Below, piece after piece: positions 63,101 to 64,000 of a stretch of 64,000 nt of DNA; position 1 is the first letter of the stretch; each line of letters opens with the position of its first letter. Position numbers and translations under genes: made by a program. Below the pieces are notes generated by a model. The model saw only the letters and a list, made by a program, of their open reading frames with translations. It had not been told where the DNA came from and searched no databases. The DNA is from Brachionus koreanus (Eukaryota; Rotifera; Eurotatoria; Ploima; Brachionidae): positions 2,335,267-2,399,266 of the forward strand of contig PJRA01000263.1 in assembly GCA_016987375.1 (NCBI GenBank), read 5' to 3'.

Positions 63101-63898
63101 GATATTTATTTAGAAGGCAATTACTTGGCCAATTCGAACTTATCGGCTTCGTTGCGCAATTCGTTGCTAAATTTACGCAAAACAAGACGACACTTGACTC
63201 GTTTATTGGATGAGAATAGCAAAAAAATGAGCTCGAATTGTTCAACTGGCGCCTCGTCGACCAGTTCGTCGTTTACCACATCTCACATAGGCTTGTACAA
63301 ACAACACATGGCCAGTCAGTCGAAAAAACCCTGCATGTACATGCTTACCGAGGGCAGGTGTCTCAGATCGGACTGTCGATTTGTGCACGATTTCAAGACC
63401 ATAACGTGCAAATATTGGCTAGAGGGCGAGTGTCTCAAGGGCGAAAGCTGTGAGTTTTTGCACGAAATTGTCGAGTGCGAGAAGAGCTCTAAATCGCAGT
63501 CGAAAAAGGCTAAAAAAGAGGCAAAGGCTAAAAAGGACTTTAAATTGGACACTGAGGAATTTCCTGCTTTGGGGTTGACCGCCGAAAGGCCCAAACAAGC
63601 TTCGCCCAAGGCCAAAAGCCAACTAATGGCAAATGTGGTAAAGAAAAGCGCTCAGAAAAAAGAAACCGACGCTAGCAAAATTGCCAAAGAAGAGAAAAAA
63701 TCTGCTAAACAAAAGTCAGAGCATAAGGCTCGTGCTGGAAAAAATACTGCTTCTACTCCAGTCATACAAATTACTTTAAAACCGAACAAGCAAGCTAAAA
63801 AATCGTCAGCCAACAGCTGTGGCAGTAGTTTGACTAGTAGTGGTAGTTCAAGTGCGACTAGTAGTCGAGCAAATAGCAAAATACGTGTCAAAAAATAG
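60150..63898 (+). CDS. Two-finger CCCH zinc-finger protein, acidic, unidentified
   Basis: Three exons join in frame: 60150-60258, 60605-60681 and 61577-63898, about 836 residues; more upstream exons are possible. The amino part is Ser/Thr- and Asp/Glu-rich with acidic Tyr-rich stretches (YEENYEVESNEYDFNEPY). Near residue 635 are two tandem CCCH fingers, CMYMLTEGRCLRSDCRFVH (C-x8-C-x4-C-x3-H) and CKYWLEGECLKGESCEFLH (C-x7-C-x5-C-x3-H), suggesting RNA binding. EEFPALGL follows, a motif seen in several RNA-binding proteins, then a Lys/Ala/Ser-rich tail. I do not recognise the ortholog. Exon 3 is visibly richer in G+C than anything else coding here. A polyA signal AATAAA is at 63931. Confidence 0.8.
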
Positions 63899-64000
63899 TT
63901 AACACAAATATTGCTGCTTAACAAAAAAAAAATAAAATAAAAAAGTTAAATATTGAGATAAAATTTTAAAAATTAAAACTGGATGTCTTTATGTAATTAT

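Noticed and set aside
63054..63924. Minus-strand and shifted frames over the CCCH exon
   Set aside because: Overlap the well-supported zinc-finger coding frame; no motifs of their own.
1..64000. CRISPR arrays, prokaryotic operons or a viral integration
   Set aside because: No regularly spaced short repeats, no prokaryotic gene layout and no viral proteins seen; spliced animal genes run across the whole window.

Overview
This is eukaryotic, almost certainly metazoan, nuclear DNA. It is extremely AT-rich (roughly three quarters A+T by eye), and most genes are split by very short GT-AG introns of about 45-70 bp. The protein families are animal ones: a secreted astacin with EGF, MAM, TSP1 and CUB modules, MKK7, a white-like ABCG transporter, golgin-97, MAP9 and CFAP157. 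Very AT-rich compact genes with tiny introns would fit a monogonont rotifer such as Brachionus, but that placement is inference and not proven here. Gene models below were built by reading splice sites and conserved protein similarity by eye. Spans run from start codon to stop codon and include introns.

Layout. 1-2139: gene-free, with a strikingly conserved 200-bp direct repeat in two copies. 2140-4892 (-): nup93. 6445-10034 (-): a secreted sushi / laminin-G-like protein whose largest intron holds two LINE 3' ends. 10314-12178 (+): a tight head-to-tail trio, PEX2, TMEM141 and KISH/TMEM167A. 12245-15160 (-): a white-like ABCG half transporter. 16566-18637 (-): a secreted PAN plus leucine-rich-repeat protein. 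20847-22626 (+): UBXN4/erasin. 23855-30777 (+): a modular astacin with a tRNA-like SINE and a dead mariner in its introns. 31053-35182 (+): CFAP157, with a 0.7-kb GC-rich foldback element in one intron. 36900-38263 (+): a broken CR1-like LINE interrupted by 499 Ns. 38614-44456 (-): MAP9, with another SINE copy. 45161-47829 (+): MKK7. 48422-49339 (+): PACRGL. 50469-52332 (+): a short golgin-97. 53824-54798 (+): TMBIM4. 54799-60149: a 5.3-kb gene-poor stretch. 60150-63898 (+): an unidentified two-CCCH-finger protein.

Themes. Three ciliary or axonemal/microtubule genes (CFAP157, MAP9, PACRGL) lie within 19 kb. Several genes act in the secretory pathway (KISH, UBXN4, golgin-97, TMBIM4), but there is no evidence of shared regulation. 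Mobile DNA is mostly degenerate: LINE tails, a CR1-like LINE, SINEs with target-site duplications, mariner, and hAT-like inverted-repeat elements. It sits in introns and spacers. The least explained items are the GC-rich duplicated repeat at 350/1170 (candidate structured RNA), the foldback element at 32809-33521, and the acceptor-like sites just upstream of several start codons, which suggest trans-splicing or 5' UTR introns.
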